The notes under the pieces are model-generated. The model had not been told where the DNA came from. It did no database searches and saw nothing but the letters and a program-made list of their open reading frames with translations. A DNA stretch of 63,874 nucleotides from Oryzomonas sp. (GTDB lineage: Bacteria; Desulfobacterota; Desulfuromonadia; Geobacterales; Pseudopelobacteraceae), in contig JARLHN010000024.1 of NCBI GenBank assembly GCA_031292255.1, positions 1 through 63,874 of the forward strand. Direction: 5' to 3'. Made by a program: the position numbers and the translations under genes. This document shows, piece by piece, positions 8,880-17,997 of this stretch. Numbering within the stretch: position 1 is the stretch's first letter; every line of letters begins with the position of its first letter.

Positions 8880-9119
8880 TTGAGTGGATTCACGGCAGTT
8901 TTCGCTTCTTGCTCTTCTGCAACTAATGGCAAGTGGCAATATGCTGGTATGGTGTTTCAGCGTCTCTTCAGCGGAAACTCCGTCGGTGATGATGATATCA
9001 CGCTCGCTGAAGCTGGTTACGGCGAAGTATCTGCCGTTATGCCGCATGAATATCTTGACGGTTACGTTGTTGCCCATCACCATCACGTTACGTGCTCGAA
9101 CAATGTCTGCTCCGAACAT
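8727..9119 (-). CDS. Small hypothetical protein fused to exporter debris
   Basis: A 130-residue frame starts at an ATG with GGAGAGG upstream, 22 bases after the rhodanese stop, so it would be the last gene of the mcc-like operon. Residues about 18-66 (VKIFMRHNGRYFAVTSF, then an acidic ITDGVSAEET stretch, then LPLAI) look like a genuine small soluble protein of unknown family. From about residue 85 the frame runs into the YeiH remnant, so the true C-terminus has probably been lost in a deletion. No function can be assigned. Confidence 0.4.
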   Translation of the reverse strand: MFGADIVRARNVMVMGNNVTVKIFMRHNGRYFAVTSFSERDIIITDGVSAEETLKHHTSILPLAISCRRARSENCRESTQSIASAGTVKFPVFIIGFVVAAAVRSKLPKFIRFGARLTAWRNGVWWLFSS

Positions 9120-9140
9120 GGGCTGCCCTCTCCCGGAATC

Positions 9141-9572
9141 TCAGGGTTTCCCCGTTTTGGCGCCTTCCACCGGTTTTCCAGCCATTACCCACCCCTGTAT
9201 ACCGTCTTCCATGACATAAATATTTCTGTAACCCAGCATAGCCGCTTCGCGGGCGGCCGCCGGCGCCATGCTGCACATCGGGCCGGCGCAATAGAAAATA
9301 ATGAGAGCTGTTTTGTCGATCGGCAGAAACCGGGTCAAGTCGGGGCTATCCACGTGTACGGCGCCCGGCAGATGATGTTTTTCCCACAGTTCCAGGACAT
9401 TGACGTCCAAAATATGTACTTTTGGCTTGTTGAGCCGTTGCGCGACCTCATCCATCGAAATTATTGTGTATGGCTCGCGTGCATATGCGGTAGTTATCAT
9501 CGCGGCAAATGAGGCCAGCAGAATGAAAAGAACAATGAACAGGTTCATAGAGGCTATGTTCTTATTTGCCAC
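9141..9572 (-). CDS. Periplasmic single-domain rhodanese
   Basis: A protein of 143 residues with an N-terminal hydrophobic signal segment ending near TTAYA (about residue 30), so export to the periplasm is expected. The rhodanese fold shows HILDVNVLELWEKHHLPGAV and the active-site loop CAGPMCS (Cys about residue 95), giving a persulfide-forming cysteine. A GTG start follows GGAGGAG in the leader. It lies 66 bases after the MccA-like cytochrome, with a hairpin in between. Context suggests handling of sulfane sulfur or sulfide at the site of sulfite reduction. Substrate specificity is not shown by the sequence. Confidence 0.8.
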   Translation of the reverse strand: MANKNIASMNLFIVLFILLASFAAMITTAYAREPYTIISMDEVAQRLNKPKVHILDVNVLELWEKHHLPGAVHVDSPDLTRFLPIDKTALIIFYCAGPMCSMAPAAAREAAMLGYRNIYVMEDGIQGWVMAGKPVEGAKTGKP

Positions 9573-9591
9573 AGGCGTTTCTCCTCCCGGA

Positions 9592-9627
9592 AGAAAGGCG
9601 GCCCCGCAGATAAACGGCGGGACCGCC
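9592..9627 (-). terminator. Attenuator/terminator hairpin between mccA-like gene and rhodanese
   Basis: On the minus strand GGCGGTCCCGC, a 9-base loop and GCGGGGCCGCC are followed by TTTCTT. It lies only 11 bases after the cytochrome stop and 20 bases before the rhodanese start. It would lower rhodanese expression relative to the cytochrome. Confidence 0.65.
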
Positions 9628-9637
9628 CGTCACCATG

Positions 9638-11605
9638 TTATTTTTGCGAAACCTTCGTTTTTCCGCTCAATGTGGCCTTGGCGCCATCCACCAGCGTTTC
9701 GGCTTCCTTGACCTTTTTCAGTGTGTAGTCAGGGGCGTGGACACCCCATGAACCATCTTTTTCAATCGCGGCGACAATGTCCTTGGCTTGATTCACCATT
9801 ACCTGCACCTGGCCTTTTTGTGCGTCCGGTAGCTTGGATGCGGCAAGTTCGGGTCCTAATTTTTCAAGCGAGACTTTGAGTCCGCTCACACCGTTCTTGA
9901 CCGGTTGCTGCCAGGCGTCGACAATGTTGAATATCTGCTTCTGGTTGGTGAAATGCAGGTTCTTGGGCAACTGCGACTGCACGGCGCTGTGGCAACCGCC
10001 ATTATTGAGGATGTTGCCGTCGCTGAAGCTGGTGCGGCCGCAGGACCACATCAGATCTATGTAAGGTTTGCCGTTCTTCTTTGCAAGACGCCACGCACCG
10101 TCTTTGTAGTCACGCCCCTTGCCTTCCGGCGGATTGAGGGTCTTTTCGTCCGGAGAGACGTTTATTTTCCAGATATGGGCTGCCCTGGTGTTGTCGAAAC
10201 CGCCGTAATCGGGGTACTGAATGGAATTGAAGTTCTCGCAGCTCATCATGACCGGCATATGACAACTGGAGCAGCGATGGGTGCCATGAAACGGGTTCTG
10301 AGTGAAAAAACTTGCCTGGGTCGTATGGCAATCCTGGCATTGTTTCCGCAGGCCGGGAACGGTGTAGGGATCTTTCCAGTCGTTCTGGGTGACTTCATGG
10401 GGATCATGGCAGGTGCCGCACCGCATACCTTTTTGGTAGTGTTCCGTATAGTATGCCTGTGAACCTTCGGTTCCACAGGCCGGGCATTTGCTTTTGAAAA
10501 AAGAGCTGAACTGCGCCTTGGGGTCTTTTTCGGCTTCATCCTTGTTCCAGGCAAAACGCTGATGGCACCGCTCGCAATTGGACGGCATGCCCGCGCCGCG
10601 TGCGCCGTAGAGATGCGCCCCGGCCCCATGGCATTCCTCGCACGTGATCCCCTTGTTGACCGTATGCTTGCGCAATTCCGCCGGGTTGCCGAGTGCGGCA
10701 AAAAGTTCCGCCTGGTTTTTAAAATCAAATTTGAAGGAATGGCAGACTTCGCAGTAAGAACTGGCTGCTTGAAAGAGCATCTTCTGCCGGTACGCTGCGC
10801 CGTATGAGGTCTCACCCCAAATACCCGAGCCGTTGACGCCGAAATCCTCAAGCTTTGTCGGAAATCCCGGGACGAACTCGGCAATCTTTTTGGCGACATC
10901 CGGCGTCAACGATTCGCCCCAATGACGGGAGAACTGGTTGCCTCCGGCGACCAGTTTGCCGGTGAGATCACGCAGCAGCCCGTCCTCCACATGATAGGTC
11001 CCCCTAACCAGCCAAGCATCAATGAAGCCGTACTTGGTGCGTGGAGTGCCGATTATGGCATAAACCATGTCATCGGTTATTCCCTTTGGCAGAACGGTGA
11101 AATCCTTGACGCCGTACATCGATTTTTTCAAGTCCTTACCGGGAACCTCAACCATTTCGTCAGGAAAACGTACCACCTTGGCGTGACGTGATCGTTCCCA
11201 TTTCTCATATTGCGCCGGATGGCACTCTCCACATTTCTTCGCGCCGACGAACTTGTTGGGCAGGTCGAGGATCGACTCCATGCCCAACCGGTAGGTCATG
11301 GCCGTTTGCCTGTTGACCTGGTTGGCGAAGTCTTTACCCCCGCCTTCGTCGACGAACTCTTCTTCACGATCGCTGAGCTTGTACTTTCCCACCAGCCGTC
11401 CATCTTTCTCGTATTTGAAGATCGGGTGATTCTTCATCAAAAAATTGATGAAGGCCTTCTCCTGTTCAACATACCCATCGAGCGTACGCGGTCCATAAAG
11501 CTCCGTTGCCTCATGTTTCGGCTCTTCGGCAAACGTTGTGCTGACCGGCAGCACAATCGATGCAAGGGCCAGCAGATGAATGAAAAGCATTCGTTTCATA
11601 CCCAT
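9638..11605 (-). CDS. mccA: Octahaem cytochrome c of the MccA (dissimilatory sulfite reductase) type
   Basis: A 655-residue secreted cytochrome with a signal peptide ending near TTFAEE (residue 27). Seven CXXCH haem sites begin at Cys125, 285, 322, 344, 396, 423 and 445. An eighth site has the rare CX15CH spacing (Cys522-Cys538-His539), the hallmark of MccA/SirA sulfite reductases, which reduce sulfite to sulfide with six electrons at a haem-Cu centre. Extra cysteines at 374, 377 and 456 are candidates for the copper ligands; this is an inference. The start has GGAGGAG upstream. The dihaem C-GCAxxG gene lies before it and a rhodanese after it. No mccB/C/D or dedicated haem lyase genes are in the window, although CX15CH attachment normally needs a special lyase. 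Confidence 0.85.
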   Translation of the reverse strand: MGMKRMLFIHLLALASIVLPVSTTFAEEPKHEATELYGPRTLDGYVEQEKAFINFLMKNHPIFKYEKDGRLVGKYKLSDREEEFVDEGGGKDFANQVNRQTAMTYRLGMESILDLPNKFVGAKKCGECHPAQYEKWERSRHAKVVRFPDEMVEVPGKDLKKSMYGVKDFTVLPKGITDDMVYAIIGTPRTKYGFIDAWLVRGTYHVEDGLLRDLTGKLVAGGNQFSRHWGESLTPDVAKKIAEFVPGFPTKLEDFGVNGSGIWGETSYGAAYRQKMLFQAASSYCEVCHSFKFDFKNQAELFAALGNPAELRKHTVNKGITCEECHGAGAHLYGARGAGMPSNCERCHQRFAWNKDEAEKDPKAQFSSFFKSKCPACGTEGSQAYYTEHYQKGMRCGTCHDPHEVTQNDWKDPYTVPGLRKQCQDCHTTQASFFTQNPFHGTHRCSSCHMPVMMSCENFNSIQYPDYGGFDNTRAAHIWKINVSPDEKTLNPPEGKGRDYKDGAWRLAKKNGKPYIDLMWSCGRTSFSDGNILNNGGCHSAVQSQLPKNLHFTNQKQIFNIVDAWQQPVKNGVSGLKVSLEKLGPELAASKLPDAQKGQVQVMVNQAKDIVAAIEKDGSWGVHAPDYTLKKVKEAETLVDGAKATLSGKTKVSQK

Positions 11606-11712
11606 GGCGGTGCTCCTCCCGTCTCATTTAGTTGACTGCGGCCTCTCGACCGCAAACACGCCAAAGCAATTCATTTATGTGTCTTGAGCCTGAACTTCAC
11701 CACCGGTCCGCA

Positions 11713-12513
11713 TCATATCTCGGGATGTTTGGTTCCAAGACTGAAGTGGCATGTTCCACACTCCATTTTTCCACGGGTATTTTCATAAATGCCTTCTTTG
11801 TCGTGGCAGGACCGGCACTCCTGAACATGCTTCGGCAACGGATAATTGCCCATGAACACGCCATCGGCCTGTGCGTTGAGGAGTTCAACCGCTTTCTTGG
11901 CGACCGAAGCCGTCATCCAGGCACAGCGCTCATCGCGATCCATGGAGAACGATTTGACTTTTGCCGATTTGCACCACCTTGATACGGAAACGTGACAGAG
12001 CGGCGACTTGGCTACCGAGGTGACGGTAATCTCCACCCGCGGCTTGGCGGATGGGTGATAATTGGGGAGTGGCTCTTTCTGGTACCAGCCGAACAATTCG
12101 TCAACAAGCGGCTTGGGATCGCGGCTGAAAAGTGATATCGACAGCATGGCCCCGTTAAGCGAGCCGCACAGGGTAGCCCAGTCCCCCCCGCCTCCCGCGC
12201 CGATCTTCATCATCGGGAACGGAAAGCTGTCATAAGGCGCCCCCATTTTTTCCGCATACTCGCCAACGATTCCGGAAAAGCTTCCAAACATGCAATGGCC
12301 TTCAAGAAAGGCTTTGTATGCGCGTTCCGCGCAGTTGACCGGGTCAAGCTTGATGTAGGGCCACGGGAACCCCGGCGTCTTGCCGTCCGCCGCAACGGCA
12401 TAACCGTTGGAATTGCCCGTTTTGGTGGTCGCACACCCCGTTACGATAGATCCAAGCAATACCGAACCTGTTGCGATGCCGATCATTTCAAGCGCTTCTC
12501 TCCGAGTAGTCAT
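11713..12513 (-). CDS. C-GCAxxG-C-C family protein with two C-terminal haem c sites
   Basis: A protein of about 266 residues. The N-terminus MTTRREALEMIG has twin arginines, then a hydrophobic stretch ending IVTGC, so Tat export with a lipid-anchored cysteine is likely. The middle contains the cysteine pattern of the C-GCAxxG-C-C family (NCAERAYKAFLEG, GHCMFG, LCGSLNGAM, CAWM). The last 45 residues carry two CXXCH sites, CRSCH and CGTCH. The family is thought to handle electrons, but its chemistry is unknown. The ATG at 12513, with GGAGGGA upstream, is preferred to one seven codons earlier. Position directly before the MccA-like gene suggests it feeds electrons from the quinone pool or the membrane to it. 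Confidence 0.75.
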   Translation of the reverse strand: MTTRREALEMIGIATGSVLLGSIVTGCATTKTGNSNGYAVAADGKTPGFPWPYIKLDPVNCAERAYKAFLEGHCMFGSFSGIVGEYAEKMGAPYDSFPFPMMKIGAGGGGDWATLCGSLNGAMLSISLFSRDPKPLVDELFGWYQKEPLPNYHPSAKPRVEITVTSVAKSPLCHVSVSRWCKSAKVKSFSMDRDERCAWMTASVAKKAVELLNAQADGVFMGNYPLPKHVQECRSCHDKEGIYENTRGKMECGTCHFSLGTKHPEI

Positions 12514-12864
12514 AGATCCCTCCGTTCCTGGCAATTATTGCTTATCCGGGCATTCGCATCCCGTGCGTAATCGTGAAACAGACTAAACAGCTTTGATTCC
12601 CTGTCCGACGAACGGCCTCTCGCCATCGGAAAGGGAAATCATGGCGGCCCTGGCTTTGTGTCATAGTAGCAAGACATGACAAGTTAATATGCCGTTTAAA
12701 CCGTGATTTGGAGGTACAAGGATGACTTACACCGTGTAGTACAAACTACACACTGTGGAAAGGAGAGTGGAATACGCAACGGTTCAAGCGTGGTGTGGGG
12801 GGCAAACCTAAAACGAGCGGAGAAATGGGGAAATACTGAGTAACGACCGTTATCTATGCGAGGA
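12514..12864 (-). promoter_or_regulatory. Control region of the mcc-like operon with an 18-bp inverted repeat
   Basis: This 351-base gap between the response-regulator stop and the dihaem-protein start has no gene. At 12734-12751 lies GTGTAGTACAAACTACAC, a perfect 7-bp inverted repeat with a 4-base spacer, about 220 bases before the start codon. It is a plausible binding site for the NarL-type regulator encoded just upstream. Confidence 0.5.
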
Positions 12865-13491
12865 TCATACGATCCCCAGTCTTATGCAATACGTTGCGAG
12901 TTCGGCATTGGTCTTCATATTCATCTTGATGAGGAGCCGCGCTCTGTAGGTACTGATGGTTTGCACGCTGAGCGACAATTCCTCGGCAATCTGGCCAACG
13001 GTTTTGCCCGTTGCGATCAAGGATGCGATTTGGAACTCGCGGTCGGAGAGCACATCGTGGAGATTCCCCTCCGTTGAATCATGCGACAAGGCGTCAATAG
13101 CCAGGCTTTGGAGATTCGGGCTTATGTACTTCTTACCGCCGGCGACCTGCTGAACAGCGGCAATGAGTTCATCTGGCGTACAGTCCTTGGTTATATAACC
13201 CGATGCGCCGTTTTTCAAGGCTCGAACGGCATAATGTTCTTCGGGATGCATGGACAGTATGAGCACGGGAAGCCTGGGGGCTGAAGCTTTCATGAGTTTC
13301 AGGATTTCGAGACCGTTCCTTCCCGGCATCGAAATATCGAGCAGTACGATATCATAAGCGTTGTGGGCGATTTTCTGCAACCCTTCCTGGCCGGACGACG
13401 CTTCATCGAACTCAACCTCTACCCTTGAGGATATGAGTTGGCAGACACCCCTTCTCACTACCGTATGGTCATCGATCATAAGGATTTTCAT
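12865..13491 (-). CDS. NarL/FixJ-family response regulator
   Basis: A protein of 208 residues when started at the ATG at 13491 (MKILMIDDHTVVRRG); the longer frame upstream lies inside the kinase gene. The receiver domain shows the acidic pair DD, the phosphorylation Asp in VLLDISMPG (about residue 54), and Lys in ITKD. The C-terminal LuxR-type HTH reads LSDREFQIASLIATGK, then a recognition helix SLSVQTISTYRARL. It overlaps the kinase gene by 23 bases, so the pair is co-translated. The neighbouring dihaem/MccA operon, with a palindrome in its leader, is the likely target. Confidence 0.88.
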   Translation of the reverse strand: MKILMIDDHTVVRRGVCQLISSRVEVEFDEASSGQEGLQKIAHNAYDIVLLDISMPGRNGLEILKLMKASAPRLPVLILSMHPEEHYAVRALKNGASGYITKDCTPDELIAAVQQVAGGKKYISPNLQSLAIDALSHDSTEGNLHDVLSDREFQIASLIATGKTVGQIAEELSLSVQTISTYRARLLIKMNMKTNAELATYCIRLGIV

Positions 13492-15355
13492 CTTTTGAGA
13501 TCTCCTTGCAGGTACACGGGATGGAAATCCTGATGGTCGTGCCCTTTCCTGCTTCGCCCAAAATATCCACGGAACCTCCGCATATTTCCGTACGCTCACG
13601 GATGCCGATGATACCGAATGAACTGCCCGAGGATACCTGCTCCGCTTCAATGCCCTTCCCATTATCCGATACTTCCAGAAAACAGCAACTGTCCCTGGGA
13701 ACAATGATGGCGGCAACCTCGGTAGCTTCTGCGTGGCGAGCGATATTGGTGAATAATTCCTGAAAAATGCGAAAAAGGATGATGGCCCTTTCGTCCCCCA
13801 CGCAATGCAGAATGGACTCATCGATAGTTAAATTGCACTTGATTCCAGTACGTTTGCTGAATTCTTGAACCAGCCAGTCGAAGGCTTCCGCCAATCCGAG
13901 GTTGTCGAGCACCTGAGGGCGCAAATCGGCGCATATCCTTTGGACCGACTTGATCGAATCCGAGGCCTGCGTAATCATCAAGTCAATTTTCTCTATGATT
14001 TCAGTACCCGCACCCGACAGCTTATCCTTCAGCCCAAAGAGATCGAATCTCAACACGGTGAGCATCTGTCCCAACTCATCGTGAATCTCGCGTGCAATAC
14101 GTTTACGTTCGACCTCCCGAACCGATTCCATATGCGTCGAGAGACTACGGAGGGTGTGCAGCATTTGTCTAAGCTCTTCTTCGCGCTCATGCAGGGCTTC
14201 TTCGGTTTTCTTCCGCTCCGAAATTTCTTCCGCCAGAAGCTCGTTCCTGTTCTCCAACTCCTTTGTACGGTCTTGAATGAGATTTTCCAGATTATCTCGG
14301 TGGCGGAGCAATTCCGCCTCCGCCAGTTTCTCGCAGTTCCACCGGTGAATTATCAGGATTGAGGAAATAATGGTGACCGTCGTGAAAAGCGCGATCAACA
14401 CGCAGATTTTTATAACCTCGCCATACCATTCGGCAAGATAGTCGCCAGAGGCTCGGCCGACGGTTACATATAATGGGTAATGGGAGATTTTGTGGAAGGA
14501 ATACGACCGAATGATATTGTCTACAGCGGAAAGATCCTCGTATGTCCCGCTACTTTCGCCCTGTTTGATTAATTCCGATAGACCTTGCGAGACATTTTTC
14601 TGCCCGATGACACTGTCGATCCCAGCCTGGTCCGGATAACGGGCAACTATGCCCAAATCCGAGTCTCGCAGGGTGATAACGCCATGATTACCGACGTCGA
14701 GGGCAGAAAAGAGTTTGAGCATGGAGTCGACGGAGATGGCGGCATAGGCCACTCCGGCAAAAGAGCCGTCGGGCTTGTTGACGCGCCGGGAGATGTTGAG
14801 CACCCATATATTTGCCACCCTGCCGAACATCGGCTTGGAAATGAATACATCGGACGTTGGCTCGTTGCGCGCGTGATGGAAATAATCCCGGTCGGAATTA
14901 TCCGCCGCGGCGCCCGGTTTCACACCGGTGCCTAAAACGGTGAATCCCTTTTCATTGGCCATGCGCAGGCCATTAAGCTCCGGTACCCGTTCGAGCTGCC
15001 GGGCAATAAATAAATTCAGCCGATCACTGTTGATGCCACCTTCGGCGGTCTGCTTCTCCGCTTCATCGATAACTGAGCGCAGAGCCACATCTGCCTTGTC
15101 GATAAGCCCTGAGATATTTGCTTCCAGTGCTTGCGATAGATTCTGGGTTGCGACTACAGCGCGTTCTTCATATTGATGTCGGCTCTGATGGATGAACAGA
15201 GTGGCCAGGGCAAACACAAATAAATTAATTGCCAGAACAGTTGCAGTCAGCCGTGTAATGAATACCGGAGTTGAAACGGTTGATTTCGATGTTTTTGGAA
15301 AGAAGATCATAAGCAGTACCAACAAACAGCGCGGCTGACATCGATGTTTGACCAT
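13469..15355 (-). CDS. Membrane sensor histidine kinase with periplasmic Cache domain
   Basis: About 628 residues. One membrane segment (VLAINLFVFALATLF) is followed by a PDC/dCache-like periplasmic region of about 250 residues (DRDYFHHARNEPTSDVFIS is a typical Cache stretch). A second membrane segment (ICVLIALFTTVTIISSILII) leads to a coiled coil and a HisKA_3 domain with REIHDELGQML (phospho-His). The HATPase part shows ELFTNIARHA and SDNGKGI. This is the NarX/DegS-type kinase class that pairs with NarL-type regulators, as in the next gene. Start choice is uncertain: 15388 (TTG), 15355 or 15310 are in frame. The ligand is not predictable; the operon suggests a sulfur oxyanion. Confidence 0.85.
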   Translation of the reverse strand: MVKHRCQPRCLLVLLMIFFPKTSKSTVSTPVFITRLTATVLAINLFVFALATLFIHQSRHQYEERAVVATQNLSQALEANISGLIDKADVALRSVIDEAEKQTAEGGINSDRLNLFIARQLERVPELNGLRMANEKGFTVLGTGVKPGAAADNSDRDYFHHARNEPTSDVFISKPMFGRVANIWVLNISRRVNKPDGSFAGVAYAAISVDSMLKLFSALDVGNHGVITLRDSDLGIVARYPDQAGIDSVIGQKNVSQGLSELIKQGESSGTYEDLSAVDNIIRSYSFHKISHYPLYVTVGRASGDYLAEWYGEVIKICVLIALFTTVTIISSILIIHRWNCEKLAEAELLRHRDNLENLIQDRTKELENRNELLAEEISERKKTEEALHEREEELRQMLHTLRSLSTHMESVREVERKRIAREIHDELGQMLTVLRFDLFGLKDKLSGAGTEIIEKIDLMITQASDSIKSVQRICADLRPQVLDNLGLAEAFDWLVQEFSKRTGIKCNLTIDESILHCVGDERAIILFRIFQELFTNIARHAEATEVAAIIVPRDSCCFLEVSDNGKGIEAEQVSSGSSFGIIGIRERTEICGGSVDILGEAGKGTTIRISIPCTCKEISKDENPYDR

Positions 15356-15788
15356 CCGAACTTCCACAGATTGTCTTATATCTAGCAACGAGGAGCGCCA
15401 AACTACATTTCCGCGAGAAAACAGTCTGGTAACGTTCTCTGATCAGCGTGACTTTACTGCTTTCGACATTCTCCGTCAATGAATCCTTTGTTGGGTAATA
15501 ATGCCTTTGCCAAAAGCGAGAGCTCAAAGCAAAGGCATGTCTTCAGAAATTCGCGGAGCGGCTGCCTCAAAACAAGCAAAACCCCGGCAGCTTTCCGGCC
15601 ACCGGGGTTCAAAAGAAGGTCATCCTCCCTTAAGGACATTTTCCTCGCCGCAACCACCTAACAGGCTGATCATCAATCCCTCGGCGGGCCATTTGTTGAT
15701 GTCCCCTTATAATCCTTCTATAGGTACCAAGCCGTCAGTCACGATCTTACCTCATGAAGCTGGTTTGGATTTATTTGCTGTTTTGCCG
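15356..15788. other. Gap between kinase and chemoreceptor genes
   Basis: This stretch holds the chemoreceptor's terminator (15571-15610) and otherwise no convincing gene. Short frames across 15454-15661 on both strands lack RBS and protein-like character. Confidence 0.4.
15571..15610 (-). terminator. Terminator downstream of the chemoreceptor gene
   Basis: On the minus strand AACCCCGGTGGCCGG and CTGCCGGGGTT pair around a short loop and are followed by TTGCTTGTTTT. It lies about 180 bases after the chemoreceptor stop, a rather long trailer. Confidence 0.65.
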
Positions 15789-17783
15789 TCACGCACACTT
15801 CTTTTCCAGTTCTTCGAGTATGCCAAGCAGGGTGGCCGAACTATCGACCATGTCATCACGCAATGCTGCCGCCTTTATGCGATCGCCGGAATTGAAAGCC
15901 AGAACAGCCGCCTTTCCTAATTCATGCACTTTAGCGTGCGGCTGCACGATATCTTTAAAAAGTTGCAGATGCCCGCAATGCTCCGTACCCATCCCGTCAT
16001 ACCACTTGCCGAAATTGCAGCCATGGTGGTCAGGCAGAGTTGCAGGGTCCACTTTGGATGAGCCGTCCAGATGGGCCTGAATTTTGCCAACAAAAATCAT
16101 GTGGGCGCTCTTGGCCTTATTGATGATGAGAGTGTTACTCTCCTCGATGTTGAAAGCCCCGATGGCATCCATCAGGGATGCTGAAAGAGTGGTAAGTTGA
16201 TTGGCCTCGTTTGTGATCTCGCGTGACTCTTTTGAAGTATTGTGGGCAATCTCGGTAACATGCATGATATTCTGCGATACTTCGGTTGTCGTGGCTGTCT
16301 GTTCTTCTGCGGCCGTGGCGATCTGATTGACCTGCTGGGTTACAACATCAATGCGCTGAAGGATATGTTGTAAAGCCTCACCCGATTGTGCAGCGCCTAC
16401 GCTGCCGAGCTCAACTTCTGACACGCCCTCTTCCATTGCTGACACGGCGGATATTGTCTCTTGCTGAATAGACTTTATCATCTCGCCGATCTCGCGTGTC
16501 GCTCGTGTGGTCCGTTCAGCCAAGGCCCTGACTTCATCGGCGACTACGGCAAAACCGCGCCCTTGTTCGCCTGCTCTTGCCGCTTCGATGGCGGCGTTCA
16601 ACGCCAATAAGTTGGTCTGGTCGGCGATATCTTCGATAGTCCCGATGATCTCTCCAATTTGATTTGAACGGCGGCCCAGTTCCTCGACTATTTTTGCAGA
16701 TCCTTGGACCCGCTCGGCAATTCGCGCCATTCCTGTTACCGTCTTATCAACCACCTGCGCTCCAGTGGCGGCAACGTCAGTGGCTTCCTTGCCTTCATGT
16801 GCCGCGTCATTACAGTTGCGTGCAATGTCGGATGACGTTGCCGCCATTTCCTCGCTGGCAGTGGCAATGGTTGTCGATTGGCTGGCAAGCGTCTCGGCGT
16901 TTTTTGAGAGCCCATCAGCTAATTTATGAACGCGGTTGGCTACGATGGCTACCTGAATGCTGCCAATCGATAATTTACTGACAGTGCTGGTTAATTTTTC
17001 TGCCATCTGATCCACTTCACGTGCCAGAGTTCCCATTTCATCACGTGAGTCCAGGCCGGAGCGAACATTTAAGTTTCCAGATGCAACCGTTGTGAGAATA
17101 TCCATGACCTTGGCTAATGGCTTACTGATTGACCGGAAAATTATCAATCCGAGAAATGCGGCAGCAACGATACAAAAAAGACCGATAATGACCATACATA
17201 CTTCGATTTTCGTTGCGCGAGCTGAATTTTTCTCAGCCATGCCCATCACATTGCTTTGCTCATTCTCGACGATTTTTGAAATTGTTTCAGCCGGTTTTGC
17301 ATACAGGGGCGCTACTGATGTTACGGCAAAACTAACGACCGCTTCATGTCCTTTGCCCCCATTCGCAGCGGACTCAAGTGCGAGTTGCGCCAGTTTTTCC
17401 CCTTGAACCAGATAGGCCTCGAAACCTTCATTAAACTGCCTCAACAGATCCTTCTCACTATCGCTCAAATTTGCCGACCCGGCTTTTTTGACCCCTTCAC
17501 GGACAGCACTGACCTGTTTCAGCATGTCAGCCCGTTTTTCTTCCAACTGTCCCGTATCCGAAATCGACAGCATATAGACCAAGTCAAGACGGATCGTGAG
17601 AAAATCTTTCACAAGCTTGTCCGCGATAGCCACTTGACTGATACTTTCATTGCTTATGGAAATACCTCTGGAGGTATCGCGGATTCCGTAGAACCCAAGA
17701 GCCATCACGACAATCAGCGCCAGACTGACGGCAACAATAAGGAAAATCAACTTGGTGCGAATCATTAAATCTTTCAAACCCAT
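15789..17783 (-). CDS. Methyl-accepting chemotaxis protein with C-terminal zinc-binding CZB domain
   Basis: A 664-residue chemoreceptor. TM1 is at about residues 11-30. A helical periplasmic sensor of about 160 residues resembles the four-helix-bundle type. TM2 at about 195-218 leads to HAMP, then a long signalling coiled coil with the conserved tip [20 protein letters not shown]. The last 100 residues form a CZB domain: a His in KIQAHLDG, Cys in [11 protein letters not shown], and two later His, matching its usual Cys plus three His zinc site. CZB domains have been linked to zinc and oxidant (HOCl) sensing. It is transcribed alone with a structured leader. Confidence 0.88.
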   Translation of the reverse strand: MGLKDLMIRTKLIFLIVAVSLALIVVMALGFYGIRDTSRGISISNESISQVAIADKLVKDFLTIRLDLVYMLSISDTGQLEEKRADMLKQVSAVREGVKKAGSANLSDSEKDLLRQFNEGFEAYLVQGEKLAQLALESAANGGKGHEAVVSFAVTSVAPLYAKPAETISKIVENEQSNVMGMAEKNSARATKIEVCMVIIGLFCIVAAAFLGLIIFRSISKPLAKVMDILTTVASGNLNVRSGLDSRDEMGTLAREVDQMAEKLTSTVSKLSIGSIQVAIVANRVHKLADGLSKNAETLASQSTTIATASEEMAATSSDIARNCNDAAHEGKEATDVAATGAQVVDKTVTGMARIAERVQGSAKIVEELGRRSNQIGEIIGTIEDIADQTNLLALNAAIEAARAGEQGRGFAVVADEVRALAERTTRATREIGEMIKSIQQETISAVSAMEEGVSEVELGSVGAAQSGEALQHILQRIDVVTQQVNQIATAAEEQTATTTEVSQNIMHVTEIAHNTSKESREITNEANQLTTLSASLMDAIGAFNIEESNTLIINKAKSAHMIFVGKIQAHLDGSSKVDPATLPDHHGCNFGKWYDGMGTEHCGHLQLFKDIVQPHAKVHELGKAAVLAFNSGDRIKAAALRDDMVDSSATLLGILEELEKKCA

Positions 17784-17876
17784 TTAATACTCCCCTTTAA
17801 ATAAATGTTACAACTGTGCAACAAAATTTTATTAGTTAACATTTTTGCTCTCAGATGTCTATCTATCTGTTTCTCA

Positions 17877-17997
17877 GCCTTTCCCCCGTTGGTGGGGATT
17901 GCCGTTTAACGGCATCCCCATCTCGGGGGAGAGCTGCACGGCATATAGACCTACGCCTTTAGTTCAGGACCTCGGCCACAGGCCGCAAAAGCCTGTG
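17877..17997 (-). promoter_or_regulatory. Strongly structured leader of the chemoreceptor gene
   Basis: Two stable hairpins lie 100-215 bases upstream of the chemoreceptor ATG. The first (about 17883-17930) is nested: an outer CCCCCG/CGGGGG and an inner GGGGAT-GCCGTT/AACGGC-ATCCCC pair. The second (about 17977-17998) pairs CCACAGGC with GCCTGTGG and has TTTTTT eight bases further on the plus strand. No known riboswitch consensus was recognised. It may be a regulatory leader, a plus-strand small RNA with terminator, or an inserted palindrome. Confidence 0.45.

Noticed and set aside
13492-13821. N-terminal extension of the response regulator
   Set aside because: The extra 110 codons overlap the kinase catalytic domain in another frame and have no motif. 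The ATG at 13491 begins a perfect receiver domain.
15454-15661. Small genes around the chemoreceptor terminator
   Set aside because: The frames span the terminator hairpin and lack an RBS on either strand.
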